43,984 nucleotides of DNA. Source: Elusimicrobia bacterium CG1_02_56_21 (GTDB lineage Bacteria > Elusimicrobiota > Elusimicrobia > Elusimicrobiales > UBA9959). The DNA lies in NCBI GenBank assembly GCA_001871115.1, contig MNUR01000136.1, positions 1 to 43,984 of the forward strand. Direction: 5' to 3'. Below, in pieces: positions 24,668 to 32,780 of the stretch (position 1 is the first letter of the stretch; the number at the start of each line of letters is the position of its first letter). A program made the translations under genes and the position numbers. Below the pieces are notes generated by a model, which saw nothing but the letters and a program-made list of their open reading frames with translations, had not been told where the DNA came from and did no database searches.

Positions 24668-26152
24668 CTAGGGCCGCTTGTCCGCTATCTTTTTCGCCTT
24701 GACCGCCGACTCCACCTCTATGCGCTTCTGTATCTCCTGATGGGTCTCAAAAACTATCCTGTTAAAAGAAATTTCCGTTAATGAAAGCAGGTCGCTGTTA
24801 AGCTGACGAGAGAACTTCTCCCTGTCCGTTTCTTTGAAGAGACTGACATAGAGGGTGAGTTCGTCGACCTCGTAGGGATCATTGTCTTTTTTTACGATTT
24901 CTATCTGCCATTCGTCTATTTCTTTATGATCGTCCAGTATATGTTCGAGGCTGTTAAAATTAACCAGTGTCCCCTTTATCTTGGAAAGGGCGATCGTCCT
25001 GATGTTCGAGGAACGCACCAGGTTGCTTGAGATCCTCGGGACCGTCCGGCCGCAATGCGGACAAGGCGCGTAGCTTATCCCGCCTTTCACAATATCCCCG
25101 GTCCGGTAGCGCAGGACGGAACTGCCCCTGCTGTCTATATTGGTGTAAACCAGTTCCCCGTCCTCGCCCTCCCCTTTTACCTCCCCGGTATCAGGATCTA
25201 TCACTTCGAAGATCTCTTTATCGGGATAAGTATGATACCCGCTGGAAACGCCGATTGCGGTGGGGCATTCCGGCCAGGCGGTACGCGCCTCGGTGAAACC
25301 GTAGGTTCCGAAGATCTTAACTTCGGGCGCGTTCATTTCCGCAAGAAGGTTGGCGAGCTTTCTTTTAAAACCTTCCGGAACCCGCGAAGCGCCGAGGATG
25401 ATGTTCCTTAAAAAGCCCAGGTCCATACCCTCTTTTTTGGCCTCTTTCAGGAGATGATAAACATAATTGGGCACGCCGATAAGGAACTGCGGCTTCACCT
25501 TGGCGATGGCTTTAAGATTCCCCTCCGTTCCTATGGTCTTGCCGCCGCCCGTGCTCAGGATAAAGACACCGCCTTCGATCCCGGCGAAGATAGCCAGCCA
25601 GAAAGCCAGGTGCGGAGCGTAGGGGAATACATTCACCCCCAGGTCTTCGCTTTTCATGCCGATGATATCTATCATCCTGCGCCCGTAGATCTTCAGGTTA
25701 TCCAGGTCGTGGTTGGTATACAGGCTGGCCAGGGACTGGCCCGTGGTTCCCGCGGTCCCGGTAAGGAATATCGGGCGGTATTCCCTTTCCAGCCTCTCTT
25801 TAACAAAATCCTTACCCTTCAGCAGGCGGGTAAGAGCAAATTTAACGAGCTCGGTTTTCGGAAGGTATTTCCTGATCAGTTCTTCGCTCGGCTGCAGAAT
25901 GAACTCGCGGCTCTTCCCGGCCGGCCCGCCGGGGACGTCCTGAAAGTCCGCTTTCGAGACAAAAGGGATACGGCGCAGGTCCTGCACCGTCCTTATTTCA
26001 TCGGGCCGGATATTGTTCCTGTCGAAAAGCCGGCGGTAATAAGGGCTGAACGGATAAAGTTTCCTCGTAATAAAATAATGCAATTGCCTGTTTTGAAGCT
26101 CCTGCAGCTCCTTCCAGGGTTTAAAGAATAACCCGTCTTTTTTTTGCGCCAT
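24668..26152 (-). CDS. Phenylacetate-CoA ligase-like adenylate-forming enzyme
   Basis: A 494-residue ANL-superfamily protein of the PaaK/CapK type. The P-loop-like motif is LTGTAGTTGQS, an acid-binding GTYGFTEARTAWPE follows, then LRYRTGDIV with the hinge Asp. A CPHCGRTVPRI segment just after it could bind metal, as in many PaaK relatives. The C-terminal domain holds IKGTLVNFNSLEHIL. It should activate a carboxylic acid as an acyl-adenylate and then a CoA thioester. Because it heads an operon with thiolase and FadB-like genes, a fatty or aryl acid substrate for beta-oxidation is plausible, but the true substrate cannot be read. TATAAT lies only 10 nt before the ATG and there is no Shine-Dalgarno. 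Confidence 0.85.
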   Translation of the reverse strand: MAQKKDGLFFKPWKELQELQNRQLHYFITRKLYPFSPYYRRLFDRNNIRPDEIRTVQDLRRIPFVSKADFQDVPGGPAGKSREFILQPSEELIRKYLPKTELVKFALTRLLKGKDFVKERLEREYRPIFLTGTAGTTGQSLASLYTNHDLDNLKIYGRRMIDIIGMKSEDLGVNVFPYAPHLAFWLAIFAGIEGGVFILSTGGGKTIGTEGNLKAIAKVKPQFLIGVPNYVYHLLKEAKKEGMDLGFLRNIILGASRVPEGFKRKLANLLAEMNAPEVKIFGTYGFTEARTAWPECPTAIGVSSGYHTYPDKEIFEVIDPDTGEVKGEGEDGELVYTNIDSRGSSVLRYRTGDIVKGGISYAPCPHCGRTVPRISSNLVRSSNIRTIALSKIKGTLVNFNSLEHILDDHKEIDEWQIEIVKKDNDPYEVDELTLYVSLFKETDREKFSRQLNSDLLSLTEISFNRIVFETHQEIQKRIEVESAVKAKKIADKRP

Positions 26153-26162
26153 ATTGTCAGTT

Positions 26163-26168
26163 ATTATA
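26163..26168 (-). promoter_or_regulatory. -10-like box just upstream of the ligase gene
   Basis: On the minus strand, TATAAT ends 10 nt before the ATG at 26152, predicting a leader of only a few bases. The -35 region is GC-rich and poor. Confidence 0.4.
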
Positions 26169-26209
26169 TCACAGTGCGGGGGCGCGGGTGGGCGCGGGCC
26201 CCGCCCCGC

Positions 26210-26999
26210 TTAAGGAACTATTTCTTTAAAGCGGGCCGCAAGCAGGCAGGGCAGCGCGGGGTGCGCTCCGATCAGCGGGGAAAGCTTCCATTTTAAGCCC
26301 GCCGGCGCGTTTTTCCTGCAGATCCCGGCCACGCCGCCGTCCGCGCCCGCGTGGCGCCCCGGCAGGAGGAACTGCATCAATATCACCGCTTCGCCCGCGG
26401 CTTTCTTTATCGCGGATTCAAGCCTTGGTTCGTTAAAGTCATACTCGCTGCCGGGCCTTCTGTCCATGGAGCAGGCAATAAGTTCTTCCGGGCTAAGCCG
26501 GAGCCCGCTCCTTATCTCGGCCGCAAGGAAGTTCCTGACTTCCGCCATTTCCCCGGCTGGCGAGCCATGGGCGCAAAGCAGGACCGTGCCGCGGCCCCGC
26601 TCCCAGCCCGACGCGAGCAGGTTCTCTGTCAGGATGCGCCCGAGCGTCCCGTCGGGGCCGTAAAGCGGGGGCGCTACCCTAAGGACGCCCTTTCCTCCGG
26701 ACTCCCGCGCGAACTGCTCCGGGATAGAGTGAGTGAGAGACCGGCTGGGACCTATAAAGAGAGGAACTACCGCAAGTTCCTCAACCCGCTCCTCCGCCGC
26801 CGCCCTCACAGCGGCCGCAAAGCACGGCCGGCTTTCCGCCCAAAAGAGAGGGATCCACCTTGCCGGAATGAAGCAGGGAAACGGGCAGGACTTCCCTCCC
26901 TATGATCCGTCCCAGTTCGCCGGCTATAGCGCGCAGCGCCAGGGTAGAGGCGGGCTCATTCGAGCCGGCATCAGTCAGGAGGATTCTTGTTTTTTCCAT
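26210..26999 (-). pseudogene. CbiX-like sirohydrochlorin chelatase gene with a frameshift
   Basis: Two overlapping frames together make one two-domain CbiX-like protein. Frame one starts at 26999 (AAAGGCG before the ATG) and gives RILLTDAGSNEPAS...; it ends in an artificial Gly run at 26781. The second frame carries EELAVVPLFIGPS, TVLLCAHGSPAGEMAEV and LPGRHAGADGG to the stop at 26210. Removing one base near 26830 (the G of GCC-G-TGC) would restore CFAAAVRAAAEERVEELAVV. The N-terminal domain has also lost the metal-binding His (DAGS where relatives have AHGS), while the C-terminal domain keeps it. It follows the YejM-like gene by 41 bp. It could be a decaying gene or an assembly error. Confidence 0.75.
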
Positions 27000-27040
27000 A
27001 TCGCCTTTAAATATTTCCCGCCGGCATTACCGCGGCCTGT

Positions 27041-28861
27041 TTACCTGTAAAACCTTTTAGCTTCTTTCTGGAATTTAAGGATAAGCGGGGAAAGCGGGGC
27101 CGCGCCCTTGGGGACCTCGCGGTATTCGCGGTCGAAAACCTTGAGCCCGCCCTTATAGGCCTCCAGCGGCATTTCCAGTATGGCGTTTTCAGTTATTATC
27201 GCCGCGCTGTCCCAGGAAGCCGACGGGACGAAAGGCCGCCCGCCGCGCATAAAAAGGCTTTGCCCGTTGGAATAATCGGCAGCGGGGTTTCTGACTCCGG
27301 CCAGGGGCAGCAGGGTGGGAACAATATCGAGGTGGCTGGTCATTGTCTTTACCCGCTCCGGAGCCCGGCCGGGAATGTAGACCACCAGCGGAACGCGGAC
27401 CTCTTCAGGACTGTAACCCTGGTTATGCCCGTATCTGCCCCTTTCAAGAAAGCTCTCGCCATGGTCTCCCATCACCAGGACCACCGTATCCTTCAGCCCT
27501 CCGGTCGCCGCTACGGCCCCCGCTATCTTCCCCACCAGGTGGTCGTCAAAGTACACAGAGTTCTTATATTTGTTCTTCAGCCCCCCCACATTGCCCATAT
27601 TCAGCGCGAGCTGGCTTACCCCGAAAGATGGCTTGAATTTCTCGAAGCCGGGGAGGTAATCGTAATTACCATGCGAGGCGTCATAGAAGACAAAAGCGAA
27701 ATAAGGTTTTTTAGGATCCCGTTTTTTCAGGAAATCCGTGAACTTTCCCGAGATATCATTATCCCTCTCCGCCCCGTCCGCCCCGACAGGTTCGTCGTAA
27801 ATGCCCCCGCGCGGAACTTCGACAAAACAGGTCTTGTTAAACTCGGGGAAACTCAGTTTAGCGCTGGCGAAAACGCGCAGGTCATAGCCCTGTTTTTTAA
27901 GAACGTCTATGAACACCGGCCCCCGTCGCTCGCCCAGCATCGGGAACCAGTAATTTCCATATATCCCGTACAGTATCGAGAATACCCCGAACCTGGTGCA
28001 GTTCCCGCCGCTGTAGTGGTTTTCAAAAACCGCTCCCTTGCTCCCCAGCGCCCAGGTTTCAGGCATGTTCTCCTCGGTGAGCATGTCGGACCGCAGCGAG
28101 TCCACTATGATGAAAAGGAAGTTCAGGGGCCTGGCCGGCGGCTCAGTCACCAGCGGTTTTTTAGGGTAAACCAGGCCTGAATATTTCTGGTCTATTCCCC
28201 CTTTCACCTCTTTATCCAGTTTAACGCCCAGGTACTTGCTGGCGAAAGTGCGTATCCGCAGCGGCTGGTAGAGCGGAAAAAGCTGGGCATTGCGGGTGAT
28301 ATAGGAGCAATCGTAAAGAGTACCCCAGGCAAAAAGACCTTTATCGGCAATGACGAAACCGAGAAGCAGGGCCGGGAGCGCAAGCACCCGGCGTCCGCGC
28401 AGCAGCGGCCGGCCTCCCAGGCTTTCCGACAGGCGCCAGAAATACCACTGCAAAGCCCCCAGTGCCGCGGCGATAGAAACAAAAAGAACCTTGGTTCCCC
28501 AGCCCTGGTCCAGGGACTCCAGCCCCCCCGGAGTAAGGACCAGATTCAGAACCATGGAGTTAAGGTGGAATTTAAAGATCTTATAGACCGCGACATCCGT
28601 GACCAGGATCATCTGGAAAGCGCCGGCCAATACCACGAGCAGCCCCCGGCCCGGGGCGAAAAGAAAAAGCGGGACAGCTATAAGCCCCAGGACCGCATAC
28701 AGCATTACAGTATTTGAGACCAGGGCAGTACTTACATAAGCCAGCTCCAGCGGGTGCCCTCCGGCAAAAAGCAGGAAGACAGAGCAGATAGCCAGCGACA
28801 GGAGGAAGTTAAGCCCGAGAAAGGCCCAAAGGCGCCTGAGATCCGGTTTTTCATATCCCAT
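27041..28861 (-). CDS. YejM/PbgA-family inner-membrane sulfatase-fold protein
   Basis: A 606-residue protein with about five N-terminal membrane helices (within residues 10-180) and a periplasmic alkaline-phosphatase/sulfatase-type domain (about 245-600). It matches E. coli YejM (PbgA/LapC) along its length. FKFHLNSMVLNLVLTPGG corresponds to the conserved DUF3413 segment, HYSGGNCTRFGVFSILYGI to the nucleophile loop, and AADYSNGQSLF to the C-terminal signature. YejM senses lipopolysaccharide and controls LpxC stability in enterobacteria. Unlike E. coli YejM, this protein keeps the typical metal ligands: Asp254 in VDSLRSD, Thr289, and Asp466-His467 in VMGDHGES, with His479. It may therefore be an active phospho- or phosphoethanolamine-type transferase or hydrolase. 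The start has no Shine-Dalgarno and an AT-rich -10-like stretch 4 nt upstream. Confidence 0.87.
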   Translation of the reverse strand: MGYEKPDLRRLWAFLGLNFLLSLAICSVFLLFAGGHPLELAYVSTALVSNTVMLYAVLGLIAVPLFLFAPGRGLLVVLAGAFQMILVTDVAVYKIFKFHLNSMVLNLVLTPGGLESLDQGWGTKVLFVSIAAALGALQWYFWRLSESLGGRPLLRGRRVLALPALLLGFVIADKGLFAWGTLYDCSYITRNAQLFPLYQPLRIRTFASKYLGVKLDKEVKGGIDQKYSGLVYPKKPLVTEPPARPLNFLFIIVDSLRSDMLTEENMPETWALGSKGAVFENHYSGGNCTRFGVFSILYGIYGNYWFPMLGERRGPVFIDVLKKQGYDLRVFASAKLSFPEFNKTCFVEVPRGGIYDEPVGADGAERDNDISGKFTDFLKKRDPKKPYFAFVFYDASHGNYDYLPGFEKFKPSFGVSQLALNMGNVGGLKNKYKNSVYFDDHLVGKIAGAVAATGGLKDTVVLVMGDHGESFLERGRYGHNQGYSPEEVRVPLVVYIPGRAPERVKTMTSHLDIVPTLLPLAGVRNPAADYSNGQSLFMRGGRPFVPSASWDSAAIITENAILEMPLEAYKGGLKVFDREYREVPKGAAPLSPLILKFQKEAKRFYR

Positions 28862-28941
28862 GTATTTTATATATTACTATTTATGAATACGGCATACTGC
28901 AAGAGCAGCAGCTGTTAGAAATGCGCAAGGCCGGACCACTA

Positions 28942-29106
28942 GGAGCCTGTCCGACATAAGCAATTTCGCCTGCAATTGCCGCTTTTGGCCTGCGCCTTTG
29001 CTACGCTCAACCCACAACCTCCGTCGAGGGCGCTCGTTTCGCCTCGCTTCGGCTCGTCAACAGAATCGTAGATTTCGGAATGAAAGCCTTATGTCGGACA
29101 GGCTCC
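28942..29106. mobile_element. 165-bp MITE-like element with 19-bp perfect terminal inverted repeats
   Basis: GGAGCCTGTCCGACATAAG (28942-28960) recurs as its exact reverse complement at 29088-29106. No ORF inside encodes a transposase, and no clear target-site duplication is visible. The element lies between the YejM-like gene and rlmN, in a 346-bp gap that otherwise holds only the promoter-like sequence before rlmN. Confidence 0.75.
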
Positions 29107-29195
29107 CGGGGACTCTTCAGAGTGTTCCCGCTTTTTTGCGCTTCTTTGCGGCCGCTCTCCCCACGTTTAAGCCTTTGGGCGGGTTCAATATTTGT

Positions 29196-29201
29196 CATAA
29201 T
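29196..29201 (+). promoter_or_regulatory. -10-like box 6 nt before the rlmN start
   Basis: CATAAT ends exactly 6 nt before the ATG at 29208, and no Shine-Dalgarno is present. This suggests a leaderless transcript. The -35 match is weak (TTGGGC). Confidence 0.4.
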
Positions 29202-29207
29202 CTATAT

Positions 29208-30230
29208 ATGGACCTGAAAAAACTTTCTATTTTCCTTAAAGAGAACAAAATCCCCGCTTTCCGTCTTAAACAGGTGCGGGACGCCGTTTACAAGAATTTC
29301 GCCGTTTCCTGGGAAGAGATCCCGGTACTTCCGGCGGCACTGCGTGAGCGGCTGAGGCACGGGATCCACATCAACTCTTTAGAAACCCTGGAGACCCGGA
29401 TCTCCAAAAAAAAGGACGCTGTAAAATTCTGTTTCGCCCTCAAGGACGGCTTAAAGATAGAATCAGTGCTCCTGAAGCTTCTGTCCGAAAAATGGAGCCT
29501 CTGTATTTCCACCCAGGTCGGCTGCCCGGTCCGCTGCCCCTTTTGCGCTACCGGGAAAAAGGGCCTCAAACGCAATTTGTCGCCGGATGAAATAACGGAC
29601 CAGTACCTGACCGCCGCTAATTATCTCAAAAAGCTGGGCGAGCAGAAAATAGGCAGCGTAATTTTCATGGGCATGGGTGAACCTTTCCTGAACTACGACT
29701 CCGTAGCGGAGGCCGTACGCACGATAGCGGACCCGGACCTGATAGGCCTGGGGCAGCGGCATATCTCCGTCTCTACCTCCGGCCATGTGCCGGGCATCCG
29801 CCGTTTCGCCAAAGATTTCCCACAGTGCAATTTGGCCATCTCCCTGCATGCCGCCGAGGAGCCCCTCAGGACGGACCTGGTCCCGCTTAACCGCACCTAC
29901 CCGCTGAGCCAGCTCGCCAAAGCACTCAAAGATTATATTTTCTCCACTAAACGCCGCGTTTTTGTGGAATACGTGCTGATGGAGGGCATCAACAACAGCC
30001 GCACCCAGGTAGCCAGGCTCAACGCCTGGCTGCGCACGGTAGCCGCTCCCAAGTATTTCGTAGTGAACATCATTCCCTACAACCGCACGGGCGGGCCCTA
30101 CAGGGCGCCTACCCGGGAGCGAATCAAATTGTTCGCCGGACTGCTCGAGGCCGCCGGGATAGAAGTGACCATCCGCAAAAGCATGGGTGAAGATATCTCC
30201 GGCGCCTGCGGCCAGCTGGCCGGGAAATAA
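29208..30230 (+). CDS. rlmN: 23S rRNA/tRNA adenine-C2 methyltransferase RlmN
   Basis: A radical-SAM enzyme that methylates C2 of A2503 in 23S rRNA and A37 of some tRNAs. The iron-sulfur motif is GCPVRCPFCATG (Cys106, Cys110, Cys113). The substrate-radical Cys99 sits in SLCISTQVG, and the methyl-carrier Cys334 is in ISGACGQLAG at the C-terminus. VIFMGMGEPFLNYD and SVSTSGHVPGIRRFA are further family marks. I start at 29208, since the normal length (340 residues here) needs no more; the longer frame runs through the MITE-like element. It is followed by a terminator shared with the aldehyde dehydrogenase gene. Confidence 0.95.
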   Translation: MDLKKLSIFLKENKIPAFRLKQVRDAVYKNFAVSWEEIPVLPAALRERLRHGIHINSLETLETRISKKKDAVKFCFALKDGLKIESVLLKLLSEKWSLCISTQVGCPVRCPFCATGKKGLKRNLSPDEITDQYLTAANYLKKLGEQKIGSVIFMGMGEPFLNYDSVAEAVRTIADPDLIGLGQRHISVSTSGHVPGIRRFAKDFPQCNLAISLHAAEEPLRTDLVPLNRTYPLSQLAKALKDYIFSTKRRVFVEYVLMEGINNSRTQVARLNAWLRTVAAPKYFVVNIIPYNRTGGPYRAPTRERIKLFAGLLEAAGIEVTIRKSMGEDISGACGQLAGK

Positions 30231-30252
30231 ATTCCCTCCTTAAAAATAAAAT

Positions 30253-30277
30253 AGCCCCGGGGTCGGGGCTTTTTTAT
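30253..30277. terminator. Bidirectional terminator between rlmN and the aldehyde dehydrogenase gene
   Basis: AGCCCCG / CGGGGCT with a 4-base loop (30253-30270) is followed by TTTTTT on the plus strand and by TATTTTATTTTT on the minus strand. Confidence 0.85.
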
Positions 30278-30293
30278 TTCTCTCCCGGCTTTC

Positions 30294-31895
30294 CTAAGCC
30301 GGGGAAAGTTTGCCGTCCACCAGCCTGGCAACGCGCCGCGGGTTTTTTTCCCGCAGTTCCATAGGGAGGGCGGACTCAGGGAAACCCTGGAAGCACACCG
30401 GCCTTACGTACCTGTAGATAGCGGCCGCGCCAACGCTGGTAAAGAAACTGTGGGTAGCGGCCGGATAAGGCCCGCCGTGATGCAGGCTGGCGCAGGGCTC
30501 GAGTCCGGTAGGGAACCCGTTAAAAACTATCCGCCCCGCTTTTCGCTGAAGAACCCTCAGTAACTCCGCATGCTTAAGCAGTTCGCGTCGGGTACCGTGA
30601 ACGGTGGCGGTCAGACTGCCTGCCAGGCCGCGCGCGACGGCGAGCATCTGCTCCGTGTTTTTACAGCGGTAAATAATCGTAGCCGGGCCGAACACCTCTT
30701 CAGAAAGCTCCGGATAACGGGCTATCAGCCCGGCCTCAGCGGTGAATATTTTACAGGACGCTGTTTTAAGCCCGGATCCGCAAGGCCCGGCCGAGGTCCC
30801 CGCCAGCTTAACCCCGGGAACAGCCGACAGGCGCGCCGTTCCCGAGTCATAAGCCTTCTGTATCCCCGAATGCAGCATAGCGGCCGGCGGAACGCAGGCG
30901 GCGTTTTTACAGACTTCACCAAGAAACTTATCGAAGGACGGACCGCCCACGGCAAGAACCATCCCGGGATTCGTGCAATACTGACCTACGCCGGTATTGA
31001 GGGAACTGACAAAGCCGGCTGCAATTTTCTCCGCTCCGGCGGCGGCCGCGCCGGGTAAAATAAAAACCGGGTTAACGCTGCCCATCTCGGCGTATACCGG
31101 TATAGGGGACGGCCGCGCCGCCGCCGCGTCAGCAAGAGCCCGGCCGCCGCGCAGTGAGCCGGTAAAAGCCACGACCGCCGCAAGAGGATGCTTAACCATG
31201 GCAAGGCCCGCTCCGTAGCCGGAAGACTGAAGCATAGAGAACATTCCCGGCGGCAGCCCGGCCCAGGCGACAGCTTCGGCTATAACGCGCGCGACCAGCT
31301 CGCAGGTTCCGGGATGAGCCGGGTGGCCTTTTACCACTACCGGGCAGCGCGCGGCAAAAGCGGCGACGGTGTCGGTTCCGGCTACGGAAATAGCGAGGGG
31401 AAAATTACTGGCCCCGAAAACAACCACGGGGCCGACTCCCATAAAAAGGGTCCGGATGTCCGGCTTGGGCAGCGGCTTGCGCCCGGGGATCGCGTGATCT
31501 ATACGGGCCTGGGCCCAGGATCCGCCGCGAGCCAGTGCGGCAAAAGACCGCGCCTGCCACGCGGTACGGCCCAGCTCCGAGCGCAGTCGCGGTAATGGCA
31601 GCGCGGTTTCCAGGTGGGCCCGCTCTACGATAGCGTCCCCCTCTCCCTCCAGCCTGTCGGCAATACGACCCAGCAGCGCCGATATCTTTTTAACAGGCAC
31701 GGTCTGCAGAATTTCAAAGGCTTTGTCCGCCAGTTCCAGGGCCCGGCTGACCTCCGAATCCCCGGCTTCACAGAAGGCGGTATCCAGTTTTTTCCCCGTA
31801 ACGGGGTTCACGCCGGAGAATTTACCGCCGCCGGTCCCGCGGAACCTGCCGCCGATCAGATGTTTCCCGGTTAATCCTGTTTTTGTTTTTTTCAT
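30294..31895 (-). CDS. Aldehyde dehydrogenase, alpha-ketoglutaric semialdehyde dehydrogenase-like
   Basis: A 533-residue NAD(P)-dependent enzyme of the 2,5-dioxopentanoate dehydrogenase group, which oxidises 2-oxoglutarate semialdehyde to 2-oxoglutarate at the end of pentose or hydroxyproline catabolism. It shows GPVVVFGASNFPLA for cofactor binding, VVAFTGSLRGGRAL, the catalytic base in PVYAEMGSVNPVF, and the nucleophile in TGVGQYCTNPGMV. The C-terminal EEVFGPATIIYR and YPAATHSFFTSVG fit the same group. I start at 31895, where homology begins; an AAGGAG lies a rather distant 15 nt upstream. No other genes of such a pathway are nearby, so the substrate is inferred only from family resemblance. 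Confidence 0.88.
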   Translation of the reverse strand: MKKTKTGLTGKHLIGGRFRGTGGGKFSGVNPVTGKKLDTAFCEAGDSEVSRALELADKAFEILQTVPVKKISALLGRIADRLEGEGDAIVERAHLETALPLPRLRSELGRTAWQARSFAALARGGSWAQARIDHAIPGRKPLPKPDIRTLFMGVGPVVVFGASNFPLAISVAGTDTVAAFAARCPVVVKGHPAHPGTCELVARVIAEAVAWAGLPPGMFSMLQSSGYGAGLAMVKHPLAAVVAFTGSLRGGRALADAAAARPSPIPVYAEMGSVNPVFILPGAAAAGAEKIAAGFVSSLNTGVGQYCTNPGMVLAVGGPSFDKFLGEVCKNAACVPPAAMLHSGIQKAYDSGTARLSAVPGVKLAGTSAGPCGSGLKTASCKIFTAEAGLIARYPELSEEVFGPATIIYRCKNTEQMLAVARGLAGSLTATVHGTRRELLKHAELLRVLQRKAGRIVFNGFPTGLEPCASLHHGGPYPAATHSFFTSVGAAAIYRYVRPVCFQGFPESALPMELREKNPRRVARLVDGKLSPA

Positions 31896-32006
31896 ATAAG
31901 AAGCCGTTCGCTCCTTACTATATTTACAAAAAAAGCAGCTCCGCCACAACCTCGAGTAGAGCGGGGCAGCTATGAATTTTTATATTTTAGGGTGATAAGC
32001 CGGAGA

Positions 32007-32226
32007 TCAATTCCTACAGCCCCAGCCGGACAGTATTTCCCGGGCGGCGTCTACCATGGAGGCAGGGCCTCCTGCGCTTGCGCGGTCAGGCTTTCCCTGA
32101 AAACCGTGGGATCGTCGACTTCCATGCACACCACCCGCAGCTCCTCTGGAAAAGCCATTCCCAGGCGCTCCGCCAGCTCCGGTATATGCGGCAGCCCAGC
32201 CGAATGCTGAGAGGGGCTACGCAGGC
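32007..32226 (-). pseudogene. Remnant of a [NiFe] hydrogenase maturation protease (HycI/HoxW type)
   Basis: Only the C-terminal part of the family is recognisable: SQHSAGLPHIPELAERLG, then ELRVVCMEVDDPTVFRESL, then QAQEALPP. At that point the frame ends, while the next frame continues plausibly as MVDAAREILSGWG to a stop at 32007. The N-terminal half, with the metal-binding start of the protein, is absent; the fragment begins right at the end of the large-subunit remnant. Such proteases clip the C-terminus of the large subunit after nickel insertion. With the missing half and a frameshift it cannot be functional. Confidence 0.65.
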
Positions 32227-32553
32227 TTAGACCAGCGGCATCTCGCCCGGCAGGGTGTGGGTTGCGCAGCCGAAACACGGGTCATAGGCCCTGAAAGCCA
32301 TCTCGACCATATTAAGGAGCCCGTCGTTTACCTTGCCTTCCTTAATGAGGTTTTTTGCGGCTTTATCCACGCTCATCGCTATCCGGGCGGAGTTATTTGT
32401 AGTAGCGACCACAAGGTTCACTTTGCGGATAAGCCCGCGCTCATCGGTTTCGTACTGGTGTATCAGCGTACCGCGCGGGGCTTCCACAATTCCCACGCCC
32501 ATCTTAGGCGTCTTGGTGGGGATATTCCTAAATTCCCCGCTTAAGCCCGCCAA
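32227..32553 (-). pseudogene. C-terminal remnant of a [NiFe] hydrogenase large subunit
   Basis: About 105 residues match the end of a group-3-like [NiFe] hydrogenase large subunit: EFRNIPTKTPKMGVGIVEAP, RGTLIHQYETDERGLIRKVN, VVATTNN, and the nickel-binding C-terminal motif DPCFGCATH followed by TLPGEMPLV and a stop. A whole large subunit is over 400 residues. The frame is closed by a stop codon directly before the TTG at 32553, and upstream DNA turns suddenly AT-rich (about 32555-32600), which looks like a deletion junction. The N-terminal nickel motif, the small subunit and other hydrogenase genes are all absent. The motif is intact but the protein is not, so this is a gene fossil. Confidence 0.85.
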
Positions 32554-32704
32554 TTACTTCTTATTATATAATTACAATATTTTCTTATATTCTGTTTATA
32601 AAACGAGGCCTGGGGCCTGAGAAATAAACTGGTCCGCCGAACAGAAAATATCGGAAGGCAAGGCTGAGGATTCGCGCGCACTTAGCCGGCCGGGCCAGTC
32701 AAAG

Positions 32705-32733
32705 TTGCCAAAAGAAACCCCTACCGCTATAAT
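32705..32733 (+). promoter_or_regulatory. Sigma70-type promoter for the small membrane protein
   Basis: TTGCCA (32705-32710) and TATAAT (32728-32733) are 17 nt apart. Transcription would start about 40 nt before the ATG at 32781. Confidence 0.55.
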
Positions 32734-32780
32734 AGGTATGCCGGGCCGGATCAACCGCATCATAAATCGAACAGGTAAAC

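Noticed and set aside
26781..26830. Programmed ribosomal frameshift in the CbiX-like gene
   Set aside because: No slippery heptamer or run of identical bases and no obvious stimulatory structure; a one-base indel is simpler.
28998..29207. N-terminal extension of rlmN
   Set aside because: It runs through the 165-bp inverted-repeat element, and RlmN has normal length from 29208.
32227..32553. Functional small hydrogenase-like (HcgD or Hmd-type) protein
   Set aside because: It lacks the N-terminal nickel motif, starts only at a TTG behind a stop codon, and adjoins another truncated hydrogenase gene.
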